This document shows, piece after piece, positions 53,279 to 61,806 of a stretch of DNA of 64,000 nt. The stretch lies in the NCBI GenBank assembly GCA_035301285.1, contig DATGUN010000017.1:1-64000 (forward strand), given 5' to 3'. The notes beneath the pieces are model-generated. The model did not search any database. It worked only from the letters and a program-made list of their open reading frames with translations, and had not been told where the DNA came from. This stretch comes from DATGUN01 sp035301285 (GTDB lineage Bacteria > Bacillota > Bacilli > Bacillales > Amphibacillaceae). The position numbers and the translations under genes are program-made. Numbering within the stretch: position 1 is the stretch's first letter; every line of letters begins with the position of its first letter.

Positions 53279-53342
53279 TAAAAAAACGCATATAAAAAGA
53301 GCAATCAAAGTTGACATTTGATTGCTCTTAATTTATATGCGT
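53279..53342 (-). terminator. Strong terminator after ftsA-ftsZ
   Basis: Two stacked stems, ACGCATATAAA with TTTATATGCGT and AGAGCAATCAAA with TTTGATTGCTCT, give a stem of about 23 pairs followed on the minus strand by TTTTTTT. It fully separates ftsZ from spoIIGA. Confidence 0.93.
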
Positions 53343-53355
53343 CCAGTCTATTTTT

Positions 53356-54504
53356 TTATCGATTACGGTTACGGTTCCGTAAGAATGTCGGGATATCTAA
53401 TGTATCTTCTTCTTCTTCATATGAACGTTTCTGAGGTTGTTGTTGATTCACCTGACTTTGTTCATTTTGGATGTCTTCGTCCATGCTTGTTGCAGCATGT
53501 TGTTGATGGTTGAGTGCTGGACGTTGTTGTTTTCCTTTATCTTCTTCTTTATTTTCGACAAATCCAGTTGCGATGACCGTTACGACAATTTCATCTTTCA
53601 AATTCTCATTGATGACCGAACCGAAAATGACATTCACTTCATTATCAGCTGCGGAGGTGACCAAATCAGCCGCTTCCTGGACTTCATACAAGCTCAGATT
53701 CGTACCGCCGGTTATATTCATCAGTACGCCATGGGCGCCATCGATGGATGTTTCCAACAATGGTGATGAAATGGCCTTTTTGGCTGCTTCAACTGCTCGA
53801 CTTTCACCAGTGGCAACCCCAATCCCCATCAATGCAGACCCTTTGTCAAACATAATCGTTTTTACGTCAGCAAAGTCAACATTGATAAGTCCTGGCTTGG
53901 CAATCAAGTCGGAAATACCTTGGACGCCTTGCCGCAAGACATTATCTGCTTCACGGAAAGCTTCCAGCATTGGAGTGTTTTTATCCACAATTTCCAGAAG
54001 CCGATCATTTGGAATGACGATGAGTGTATCCACGTTGCTTTTAAGCGACTCTATACCTGAAATAGCTTGTGTCGATCTTCTTCTCCCTTCAAAAGAAAAA
54101 GGTCTTGTAACGACACCGACGGTAAGTGCGCCCTGCTCTTTTGCAACCTGAGCGATAACAGGAGCTGCACCTGTTCCGGTTCCACCGCCCATTCCTGCAG
54201 TAACGAAAATCATGTCCGCACCTTGTAGGACTTCTTCAATCTGTTCCTTGTTTTCTTCCGCTGCTTTTCGTCCTACTTCTGGATTGGCTCCAGCACCAAG
54301 GCCTCTTGTCAATTTATTTCCAATTTGCATTTTCACTTCTGCTTTTGATAGATTGAGAGCTTGTGAATCCGTGTTGACCGCAATAAATTCCACACCTTCC
54401 ACTCCATGCTCAATCATGCGGTTCACTGCATTACTTCCACCGCCACCTACACCAATAACTTTTATTGTCGCCAATTGGTCCATTTCCGTATCAAATTCCA
54501 ACAT
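53356..54504 (-). CDS. ftsZ: Cell division protein FtsZ
   Basis: FtsZ is the tubulin-like GTPase that forms the Z ring. The 382 residues show the N-terminal GGGGSNAVNRMI, the tubulin signature GGGTGTGAAPVIA near 105, the T7 loop GLINVDFADVKTIM, an Asn/Gln/Asp-rich linker (about 315-360) and the C-terminal conserved peptide EEDTLDIPTFLRNRNRNR. The ATG follows CTAGGAGG. It is 56 bases downstream of ftsA. Confidence 0.98.
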   Translation of the reverse strand: MLEFDTEMDQLATIKVIGVGGGGSNAVNRMIEHGVEGVEFIAVNTDSQALNLSKAEVKMQIGNKLTRGLGAGANPEVGRKAAEENKEQIEEVLQGADMIFVTAGMGGGTGTGAAPVIAQVAKEQGALTVGVVTRPFSFEGRRRSTQAISGIESLKSNVDTLIVIPNDRLLEIVDKNTPMLEAFREADNVLRQGVQGISDLIAKPGLINVDFADVKTIMFDKGSALMGIGVATGESRAVEAAKKAISSPLLETSIDGAHGVLMNITGGTNLSLYEVQEAADLVTSAADNEVNVIFGSVINENLKDEIVVTVIATGFVENKEEDKGKQQRPALNHQQHAATSMDEDIQNEQSQVNQQQPQKRSYEEEEDTLDIPTFLRNRNRNR

Positions 54505-54560
54505 TTTTGTTCCTCCTAGTGTACAAAATACTGGCGTTTCTTAGTATGAAAAGGGAGTCT

Positions 54561-55841
54561 TCATTCAAAAAAGTATTTGAATATATTTGCCAACCCCGAC
54601 TCTTTTTTCTTCTTTTCTGTTGTCTCCTTCTGTTTCGGTTGCCTTTTGGTACGTTTTGGCTTTCTTTCCTGCGTTTGCATCACCACGGAAGGGAACATTT
54701 CCTTTCCTTGTATTTTCGCATTATGGTAAGCAAATTGCAAGATTCCCACTCCTGCGGTAAAATAAGGTTCCCTGACGCCGATATAATCAGGAATGGCAAT
54801 ACGTACATGCGATCTAAAGAGATCTTGGGCAAGTTCCAATGCGCCGGGCATTTTCATGGTACCACCTGTCAACACATAGCCGCCAGGTAAATCACGATAC
54901 CCCATTCTCCTAATCTCTCTTTCCGCGAAAGCGAATATTTCCTCCATGCGTGCTTCAATCATATCGGAAATTTCCAGTTGATTAAATGTCTGTGTTGTAT
55001 TACTTCCTATAATCGATGCCTCAAATGTTTCATTTTCATCCGCATCATCATAGAAAGCATGTCCATAATTCAATTTGATATCTTCTGCTTCTTGTGTTGA
55101 CGTTCTGAGACCGATTGACAAATCTTTGGTAATATTATCCCCACCTAGCGGGACAACACTTGTCGACACAAGATGGTCATTTTCAAAAATCGAGACCGTC
55201 GAACAGCCTGCACCAATATTAATCAATGCCACGCCAAGATTCCTTTCATCTTTTGACAGCCCAATCGTTCCAGCAGCGAGCGGTTGGAGACAAATGTCAG
55301 TCACTTCCAAACCAGCCCGTTCAACACATTTTAATGTATTATGTAAGAATGTTTTGGAACATGTAATAATCGTTCCTTCCATTTCCAACCGCACACCAAT
55401 CATACCCCTAGGATCATTTATTTCATCCAGTCCATCCACTATGAACTGTTTGGGAATACAATCGATTATTTCGCGCTCTGGTGGAATAGAAACCACTTGG
55501 GCTCCGTCGATAACCCGCGTAATGTCTTCATCGCCAATTTCCCTGTTTTCATTTTGCACCGCCACAACACCGTGACAGGCTTGCAACTGAATATGATTGC
55601 CATTAATACCGACAACAACGCGCTCGATTTCCATACCTACCATTCGTTCAGCCTGTTCTACGGCATTTCTGATGGAGTGTACAGTTTGATCGATATCAAC
55701 AATAGCACCTTTTTTCATACCTTGGGTTTGGGCTGTTCCAACCCCAATAACATTCAATGAATCATTTAACACTTCTCCGATGATCACTTTAATTTTCGAT
55801 GTACCTATATCGAGACTTACCATTACTTCACTATTATTCAA
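54561..55841 (-). CDS. ftsA: Cell division protein FtsA
   Basis: FtsA is the actin-like protein that anchors FtsZ to the membrane. In 426 residues it has VSLDIGTSKIKVIIGE at the N-terminus, phosphate motif NIGAGCSTVSIF, and GGYVLTGGTMKMPG. The C-terminus is a basic linker (KPKRTKRQPKQ) ending in an amphipathic helix (LANIFKYFF). The start is TTG at 55841 after AGGAGGTG. It precedes ftsZ, and a 16-bp perfect palindrome lies upstream. Confidence 0.97.
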   Translation of the reverse strand: MNNSEVMVSLDIGTSKIKVIIGEVLNDSLNVIGVGTAQTQGMKKGAIVDIDQTVHSIRNAVEQAERMVGMEIERVVVGINGNHIQLQACHGVVAVQNENREIGDEDITRVIDGAQVVSIPPEREIIDCIPKQFIVDGLDEINDPRGMIGVRLEMEGTIITCSKTFLHNTLKCVERAGLEVTDICLQPLAAGTIGLSKDERNLGVALINIGAGCSTVSIFENDHLVSTSVVPLGGDNITKDLSIGLRTSTQEAEDIKLNYGHAFYDDADENETFEASIIGSNTTQTFNQLEISDMIEARMEEIFAFAEREIRRMGYRDLPGGYVLTGGTMKMPGALELAQDLFRSHVRIAIPDYIGVREPYFTAGVGILQFAYHNAKIQGKEMFPSVVMQTQERKPKRTKRQPKQKETTEKKKKESGLANIFKYFFE

Positions 55842-55887
55842 AGAAAAGGCACCTCCTATTCTATATCAAAACAACTTATAGGAAAAC

Positions 55888-55903
55888 GGATTTCATGAAA
55901 TCC
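55888..55903. promoter_or_regulatory. Palindrome upstream of ftsA
   Basis: GGATTTCATGAAATCC is a perfect 16-base palindrome 46 bases before the ftsA start. It lies just downstream of TAAAAT-like sequences that could form a -10. It may be an operator or an RNA hairpin; nothing here identifies a binding protein. The rest of the 154-base gap is AT-rich. Confidence 0.35.
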
Positions 55904-55995
55904 TGTTATCCTATCATTTTAACGGATTTTTATATAAAAATAAAATATAAATATAATTTTTACATTTTTTGTAAAAAAGTGCTTTCAATCCATTG

Positions 55996-56751
55996 TCAGT
56001 CTTCTGATGTGAATGACTCGAAATAAGCCCCCACACCAATATGTATAATACCCTCTGCATCTTCGGGTAGCTGTGATACAATCGACGGATACACTTTCAT
56101 TTTTTCAGCAAAGTTACGGATTGTTCCATCTACTGTATACCCATCATTCATGTATAATAAAATTTTATTTTTATTATCATCACTTGGATTCCAGTGAATT
56201 TCAGATATGAGTTTCCGGATATTATCCGGAAGTTCATTCAATTCTTCCGAGATTTTCTCCAAATAGATCTCTTCGGTAAAGTCAAGTATAAGCGGCGCCT
56301 TCCCTGACATCGTTTTTGATTTTATTTCTGATAACTTTTCACCATTTTCTAGAACAGGAAGAAAATAATCATTTTCCTTCACATATCCCACCATATCATA
56401 TTCATCAATATTTATTTGAACAGTTCGTGGTAACTTTTTTTTGATGTTCGCTGATTCGACCATCGGTGAATCCGTAATCTTTTGTTCCATATTTTTTTTG
56501 CTGATTGCCCAAATATTAGGTGAATCATTCAATTGTGCCAATTCGGTAATTTCTTCATCACTCACAATAGAATTTCCTTTAATATTGATTGTTTTCACAT
56601 CACTTAGTGGCGATTGAATATAGACAATCACAGATATCAATATGAAAAAAATAGAAAGATAAAATACTAAACGACGATTTGCCTTTTTTTTACGGGCTTG
56701 TTTCAATTTCGGAATGCGATCTTCGATTGAAACAATCTTTTCTTTTTTCAT
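55996..56751 (-). CDS. divIB: Cell division protein DivIB (FtsQ)
   Basis: DivIB is a bitopic divisome protein with a short cytosolic tail, one transmembrane helix (VFYLSIFFILISVIVYIQ, about 29-46), a POTRA domain (VKTINIKGNSIVSDEEITEL...) and a beta domain. Its 251-residue length is close to the family norm. The ATG follows AAAAGGAAG. The murG-murB genes usually upstream are missing; a promoter is present instead. Confidence 0.95.
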   Translation of the reverse strand: MKKEKIVSIEDRIPKLKQARKKKANRRLVFYLSIFFILISVIVYIQSPLSDVKTINIKGNSIVSDEEITELAQLNDSPNIWAISKKNMEQKITDSPMVESANIKKKLPRTVQINIDEYDMVGYVKENDYFLPVLENGEKLSEIKSKTMSGKAPLILDFTEEIYLEKISEELNELPDNIRKLISEIHWNPSDDNKNKILLYMNDGYTVDGTIRNFAEKMKVYPSIVSQLPEDAEGIIHIGVGAYFESFTSED

Positions 56752-56813
56752 TTCTATTTCTTCCTTTTATAATTTAATTTAGCATGATAAACATTTTTCA
56801 GCGTATTACGTAG

Positions 56814-56822
56814 ATTATAGCA
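56814..56822 (-). promoter_or_regulatory. Extended -10 promoter of divIB
   Basis: The minus strand reads TGCTATAAT, a perfect extended -10 (TATAAT at 56814-56819), about 60 bases before divIB. The -35 is weak (TGATAC). It sits in the 161-base gap that replaces murG-murB. Confidence 0.65.
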
Positions 56823-56912
56823 TAATAAACCAACATGTATCACTTATTTTCCTAAATTAATATACTTTTAATATAATCATAAACTCATTAGCCTCATTTC
56901 ACTTAAATTTTG

Positions 56913-58016
56913 TTAATATCTGCTAATGTTCAGGAGGATACCCACTGAGCATAATGTCAGAGTCAACGAAGACCCCCCATAACTTAAAAAGGGCAATGTG
57001 ATACCTGTCACTGGGATCAACCCGATGACCACACTGATATTGATAGCCACTTGGATGATGATCATTGTAACAATCCCCAGCGCCAGAAATCTGCCGAAAT
57101 GATCCGGTGCTTCAATGGCAACCTTAATGCCACGCCAAAAAAACAATAAAAATAAGCCAATGACAAAAGTCGCTCCAATAAAACCGAGTTCCTCCCCTAA
57201 GATAGAAAATATAAAATCTGTTTGTGGCTCAGGGAGATAAAAATACTTCTGTAAGCTATTCCCCAATCCAACCCCCATTAAACCACCTGGACCGATGGCA
57301 TAAAGTGATTGGATAATCTGGAACCCATCCCCGAGCGGATCCTCCCACGGATTGAGGAAAGCACTGATTCTGCTGATGCGATACGGCGCGGATAATATGA
57401 GATAAACAAAGCCACCGACACCGATTAATCCAAGTCCTATAAAATGCATCAATTTTGCTCCCGCAATATAAATCATGACAAAGCATGTTAAAACAAGTAC
57501 GACGCCGGTTCCTAGATCAGGTTGGAACATAATCAATCCAAATGCCAAAAACACAAGTAAAACAGCTGGCAAAAAACCTTTTTTGAAAGACGAAATATAC
57601 TTTTGGTTTTTTTCCAGAAATCCAGCCAAAAAGATGATCAAACCCAATTTCATGAATTCCGATGGTTGAATACTGAATGCTCCCACACCTATCCAACTCC
57701 GGGCACCACCTCTTACAAGGCCGACATGCGGAATCAAAACGATGACCAATAATATGAAACATCCAATCAGAATCCCTTTTGAGTATTTTTTCCAAGTCGC
57801 ATAAGGAACAATGCTTGTTATAAACATTGCAACCACTCCTGTCCCCGCAAAGAGCAGTTGACGTTTGACGTAAAACAGTTTATCGGCATACTTATAATCT
57901 GACCATATAAAAGAAGAACTATATACCATCACCATTCCAATGAAAAGCAAGCTGATGATTAAAAACAAAAGAGTATAGTCCGGTGCAAACTTATATGAGC
58001 CTTTCTTTCGGAACAT
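56913..58016 (-). CDS. spoVE: SEDS peptidoglycan polymerase SpoVE/FtsW
   Basis: This SEDS-family glycosyltransferase, paired with a class B PBP, has 367 residues from ATG 58016 (six bases after GGGGTG; the GTG at 58025 is inside that Shine-Dalgarno sequence). It has about ten membrane helices and the SEDS motifs GARSWIGVGAFSIQPSEFMKLG (catalytic-region Asp lies in FQPDLGTG) and LPFLSYGGSSL. The place between murD and the divIB side matches SpoVE; SpoVE and FtsW are very similar, so the vegetative role is not excluded. Confidence 0.9.
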   Translation of the reverse strand: MFRKKGSYKFAPDYTLLFLIISLLFIGMVMVYSSSFIWSDYKYADKLFYVKRQLLFAGTGVVAMFITSIVPYATWKKYSKGILIGCFILLVIVLIPHVGLVRGGARSWIGVGAFSIQPSEFMKLGLIIFLAGFLEKNQKYISSFKKGFLPAVLLVFLAFGLIMFQPDLGTGVVLVLTCFVMIYIAGAKLMHFIGLGLIGVGGFVYLILSAPYRISRISAFLNPWEDPLGDGFQIIQSLYAIGPGGLMGVGLGNSLQKYFYLPEPQTDFIFSILGEELGFIGATFVIGLFLLFFWRGIKVAIEAPDHFGRFLALGIVTMIIIQVAINISVVIGLIPVTGITLPFLSYGGSSLTLTLCSVGILLNISRY

Positions 58017-58024
58017 AAAAAACA

Positions 58025-58074
58025 CCCCAGTTCATAACAATGATTTGGGGCGAGTTTTCATGTATACAAGCCCC
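58025..58074 (-). promoter_or_regulatory. Alternative hairpins over the spoVE ribosome binding site
   Basis: On the minus strand, CCCCA and TGGGG (58025-58050) enclose a second TCAT/ATGA stem and would hide the Shine-Dalgarno sequence of spoVE. GGGGC and GCCCC (58047-58074) form an upstream stem that shares the CCCC block and would free it. The two folds exclude each other. No ligand or protein is suggested by the sequence. Confidence 0.35.
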
Positions 58075-59423
58075 TACACTAATGTATGCACGGCTTGTAT
58101 AAACATATTACCTCTTTGTTCAAATGTCTTGTATTGATCCCAGCTGGCACACGCTGGTGATAAAAGTATGATGTCGTGTTCCGAAGAAATAGCATAAGCT
58201 TTATCGGTCGCGTCTTGTACATTTTCAGCATACTGAACATCAGTAATACCTGCCTCTGAGGCAAGTTTCTTTAATTTTTCTTTTGTTTCGCCGAAAACGA
58301 TCATTCCTTTGACATGTTTTAGATATGGGATCAGATCAGTGAATTCATTTCCCCTATCCAAACCCCCAGCAAGCCATATAACCGGATCTTTAAATGACGA
58401 CAATGCTTGTTGGGTTGCCAGGATGTTGGTGGCTTTAGAGTCGTTGTAAAATAATCTTTTTTGAATGCTTTCAACAAATTGCAGACGATGTTCAACACCG
58501 GTAAATGTTGTCAGTACATCACGAATGCCATCATTTGTCGCTCCGCCTAATTTTGCAGCGCATATGGCTGCAAGAATGTTTTCCAGATTATGTGTTCCCA
58601 CTAAACGAATCCGATTCCTATGAATAATCTGTTCGTTTTTGAAATACACATAATCATGATCGATCCAAGCTCCGTCCGAACATTTTTCGCTTCTGGAAAA
58701 CGGGATTTTAATGGATTGAGCCTGTTGAGCCGATTCCCTTGCGACCGGTTCATCCCAGTTATATACCAAATAATCATCGATTGTTTGGTTTTTGAAGATG
58801 CGGCATTTAGCCTGTTTATAGTTTTCAAATGTTTTATGATAATCAAGATGTGCTTCATAAATATTCAAGAGGACAGCAATTTTTGGTTTAAACGTCTGTA
58901 CACCAAGCAATTGGAACGACGATAATTCAACAACCATTTTTTCCTCAGGTTTAAGTGTCTGAACGACATCCGATGCAACCACACCAATATTACCGGCAAC
59001 TTGAACAGGTTGATCACTTTTTTTTAACATTTCCGTAATCAACGTCGTAACAGTCGTTTTACCGTTGGAACCGGTTATACCGATAGTGGACGGGCCTGCC
59101 AGCTGCCCAGCCAATTCTATTTCGGTAATGATTGGAATCCCACGTTTTTCTGCCTCGACAATGACTGGATTTTCATACGGAATACCTGGATTTTTCACAA
59201 CCACTTCCATATCGTCTAGGACGGATAAAGGATGTCCGCCAAGAATAACGTCTGCCCCGAGGGATTTCAATTCAACAACATCGGGATCATTCATATTGGC
59301 TGTCATATCGTTTATGCGTACTTTTTTTCCATGTGCCATACATAACTTGCTTGCGGCTTTACCACTTTTCGCAAGTCCTAATACGAGTACATTTGAATAC
59401 GGAAAAGCCCTTAAAGATTTCAT
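58074..59423 (-). CDS. murD: UDP-N-acetylmuramoyl-L-alanine:D-glutamate ligase
   Basis: MurD adds D-glutamate to UDP-MurNAc-L-Ala. The 449-residue enzyme has the P-loop GITGSNGKTTVTTLI near 113, NIYEAHLDYHKTFENYKQAK and the C-terminal NDSKATNILATQQALSSF and LLSPACASWDQYKTFEQRG. The start overlaps the mraY stop by four bases (ATGA). This order mraY-murD-spoVE is conserved. Confidence 0.97.
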   Translation of the reverse strand: MKSLRAFPYSNVLVLGLAKSGKAASKLCMAHGKKVRINDMTANMNDPDVVELKSLGADVILGGHPLSVLDDMEVVVKNPGIPYENPVIVEAEKRGIPIITEIELAGQLAGPSTIGITGSNGKTTVTTLITEMLKKSDQPVQVAGNIGVVASDVVQTLKPEEKMVVELSSFQLLGVQTFKPKIAVLLNIYEAHLDYHKTFENYKQAKCRIFKNQTIDDYLVYNWDEPVARESAQQAQSIKIPFSRSEKCSDGAWIDHDYVYFKNEQIIHRNRIRLVGTHNLENILAAICAAKLGGATNDGIRDVLTTFTGVEHRLQFVESIQKRLFYNDSKATNILATQQALSSFKDPVIWLAGGLDRGNEFTDLIPYLKHVKGMIVFGETKEKLKKLASEAGITDVQYAENVQDATDKAYAISSEHDIILLSPACASWDQYKTFEQRGNMFIQAVHTLV

Positions 59424-60406
59424 GTGAGACCCACCTCAATATAAATGCCAAGTATGGCAAAAAGAATTCCTACTGCCCAAAACGTTGTAACAACACGCCA
59501 TTCAGACCATCCCAATAGCTCATAATGATGATGTAAGGGGCTCATCTTGAACACCCTTTTACCTGTCGTTTTGAACGAAATGACTTGTATGATGACAGAT
59601 AATGTTTCAATGACGAATACGCCACCAATGACAACGAGAATGATTTCCAGTTTCGTCAAAATGGCGATAGCCGCAATGGCACCACCTAGTGCCAGTGAAC
59701 CTGTATCACCCATGAATACCTTAGCGGGATGCGCGTTGAAAACGAGGAAGCCAAGAAGCCCCCCAACAACACTGAGCGCAAAAACCGAAATCCCCATATT
59801 GCCCGTTGCATACCACGCTAATATACCGAACGCTCCAAACGCAATCGCCGCCGTACCGGCCAACAAACCATCAAGTCCATCTGTCAAATTCACAGCGTTC
59901 GACGACCCGACAAGCATAAATATGATCAGTAATGCATAACCCCATCCAAGCTCCCATTCGATATCCGTACCCGGTATTTCAATGGTTGTTGCAAAATCGT
60001 TCATCTGAAGAATGAAAAAAAAGATAAGCGCTATGACGATTTGGCCGAGCATTTTCTGTTTGGATGTCAATCCCAGATTTCGTTTGAAAGCCACAATGAT
60101 GAAATCGTCTAAAAACCCTAATAATCCATAACCGAAAAGAACGAACAACAACAACCATACATCATAACCGAATGTAGCTGATGATGCCTTATAAACGACA
60201 AGCAATGTTGTGATGATGGCACTGAAAATAATCATCAAACCACCCATCGTCGGGGTTCCTTTTTTCTTGTAATGAGACTCGGGACCTTCTTCACGGATAC
60301 TCTGGCCGAACTTCAAGCGTCTCAAAAATGGGATAAAGAGCGGTGATAGCAAAACACATATTAAAAAGGCTACTAACATAGCTACCAGTAATATATAGAT
60401 GTTCAT
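59420..60406 (-). CDS. mraY: Phospho-MurNAc-pentapeptide transferase MraY
   Basis: MraY transfers the nucleotide precursor to undecaprenyl phosphate, forming lipid I. The 328-residue protein has ten membrane segments and cytosolic loops with GTPTMGGLMII, DDFIIVAFKRN (Asp-rich catalytic site), NLTDGLDGLLAG and HPAKVFMGDTGSLALGG and the HHHYELLGWSEWRV motif. In B. subtilis it follows murE directly; here murF intervenes. Confidence 0.97.
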   Translation of the reverse strand: MNIYILLVAMLVAFLICVLLSPLFIPFLRRLKFGQSIREEGPESHYKKKGTPTMGGLMIIFSAIITTLLVVYKASSATFGYDVWLLLFVLFGYGLLGFLDDFIIVAFKRNLGLTSKQKMLGQIVIALIFFFILQMNDFATTIEIPGTDIEWELGWGYALLIIFMLVGSSNAVNLTDGLDGLLAGTAAIAFGAFGILAWYATGNMGISVFALSVVGGLLGFLVFNAHPAKVFMGDTGSLALGGAIAAIAILTKLEIILVVIGGVFVIETLSVIIQVISFKTTGKRVFKMSPLHHHYELLGWSEWRVVTTFWAVGILFAILGIYIEVGLT

Positions 60407-60439
60407 GTCAATCCTCCTAGAAAAAAACCTTCCCGGAAA

Positions 60440-61804
60440 TCAATCAAATGCCTGCAGACTGTCTACAATTGTTTCAAATTGCATTTTTCGGGACGCTTTG
60501 AATAATATAATGGTGTCACCCTTCAAATGTGAATGTAATTGCGTGATGAGTGCTTCTTTAGTATTGAAATGCTTTACCGTTATCGATTGTGTTCTTTCTT
60601 GCAAACAGTCGATAATTGCTTTGGACTCATTACCATATGTATAGACAGCTGTAATCTCATTGTCTATCACCTGTGCGACAGATCTATGGAAGGCTTCACT
60701 ATCGTCACCGAGTTCAAGAATATCGCCCAAGACAAGCACTTTCTCCTTGTAACCGGGCAGTTGTTTGACAACATCGATGGCAGCCTTCATGGATGTCGGT
60801 GAAGCATTATAAGCATCATTGACAAGCGAAACCCCGGAAGGTCCACTTTTCATCTCAAAACGCATGGCTGTATGTTCCGTTGTTTTAAGCGCATTGATGA
60901 TCTCTGTATCATCTATGCCAAGTAACCTGCCGATGGTGATGGCAAATGTTGCATTCAAAGCATTGTGTTTCCCAAGCAGAGGAATCGAGAATGTTTGTCC
61001 ATTCGATAATGTAAATCGCATGATCTGTCCTTCATAGACAGGGTTTCCCACGATAACATCATTATCGTCATTGAAACCACATTTTATGACATGTGATATG
61101 TTTTTGATATCCGACAATAAAGGTTCATCCCCATCAATCAAGATCGTTCCTTCATGCTCCATTCCGATGAGAATTTCACGTTTTGCCTGACTGATCCCCT
61201 TACGTGAACCCAAAAACTCAATATGGGACTCGCCAATATTGGTGATGATGGCATAATCCGGTTTGGCGATACGTGATAATCGTTCAATTTCACCAAAATG
61301 ATTCATGCCCATTTCAAGGATCAAAACTTGCGTCCGCGGGGCCATATTCAAAATCGTCAATGGCATCCCTATATCATTGTTCAGATTCCCATATGTATGG
61401 TGGGTGCGGAAAGTTGAACCCGCGACCTGACTTACCAGATCTTTTGTCGTTGTTTTTCCATTGGAACCTGTGATCCCGATTACGATCGGATCCACAACAT
61501 CTCTATATTTCGTAGCAAGTTCCTGCATCGCCTTTAATGTATCTTCGACAAAGAACACGGAAACATGATCACCTATCCTATCAGGAACTTGATGCGAGCT
61601 GTCCCATAACAATGCCACAGCACCGTTCTCAACCGCCTGTTCAGCAAAGTCATGACCGTTAAAATGTTCACCTATAATCGGTATGAACAGCGAAGAGTTT
61701 GTTTTCACTCTACTGTCTGTGGTTACCTGTTCAATAGATTGAGATTCATCTGCCAATTGATGATCGGTGAAAATATGCGATAGCCATCCAGATGTAAACA
61801 TCAT
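60440..61804 (-). CDS. murF: UDP-MurNAc-tripeptide D-Ala-D-Ala ligase MurF
   Basis: MurF adds D-Ala-D-Ala to complete the pentapeptide. The 454-residue Mur ligase has the P-loop GITGSNGKTTTKDLVSQV near 108, GMNHFGEIERLSRIAKP, TNIGESHIEFLGS and DAYNASPTSMKAAIDV. It lies two bases after murE and 33 before mraY. In B. subtilis murF is far away with ddl, so the place here is the more general dcw arrangement. Confidence 0.96.
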   Translation of the reverse strand: MMFTSGWLSHIFTDHQLADESQSIEQVTTDSRVKTNSSLFIPIIGEHFNGHDFAEQAVENGAVALLWDSSHQVPDRIGDHVSVFFVEDTLKAMQELATKYRDVVDPIVIGITGSNGKTTTKDLVSQVAGSTFRTHHTYGNLNNDIGMPLTILNMAPRTQVLILEMGMNHFGEIERLSRIAKPDYAIITNIGESHIEFLGSRKGISQAKREILIGMEHEGTILIDGDEPLLSDIKNISHVIKCGFNDDNDVIVGNPVYEGQIMRFTLSNGQTFSIPLLGKHNALNATFAITIGRLLGIDDTEIINALKTTEHTAMRFEMKSGPSGVSLVNDAYNASPTSMKAAIDVVKQLPGYKEKVLVLGDILELGDDSEAFHRSVAQVIDNEITAVYTYGNESKAIIDCLQERTQSITVKHFNTKEALITQLHSHLKGDTIILFKASRKMQFETIVDSLQAFD

Positions 61805-61806
61805 AA

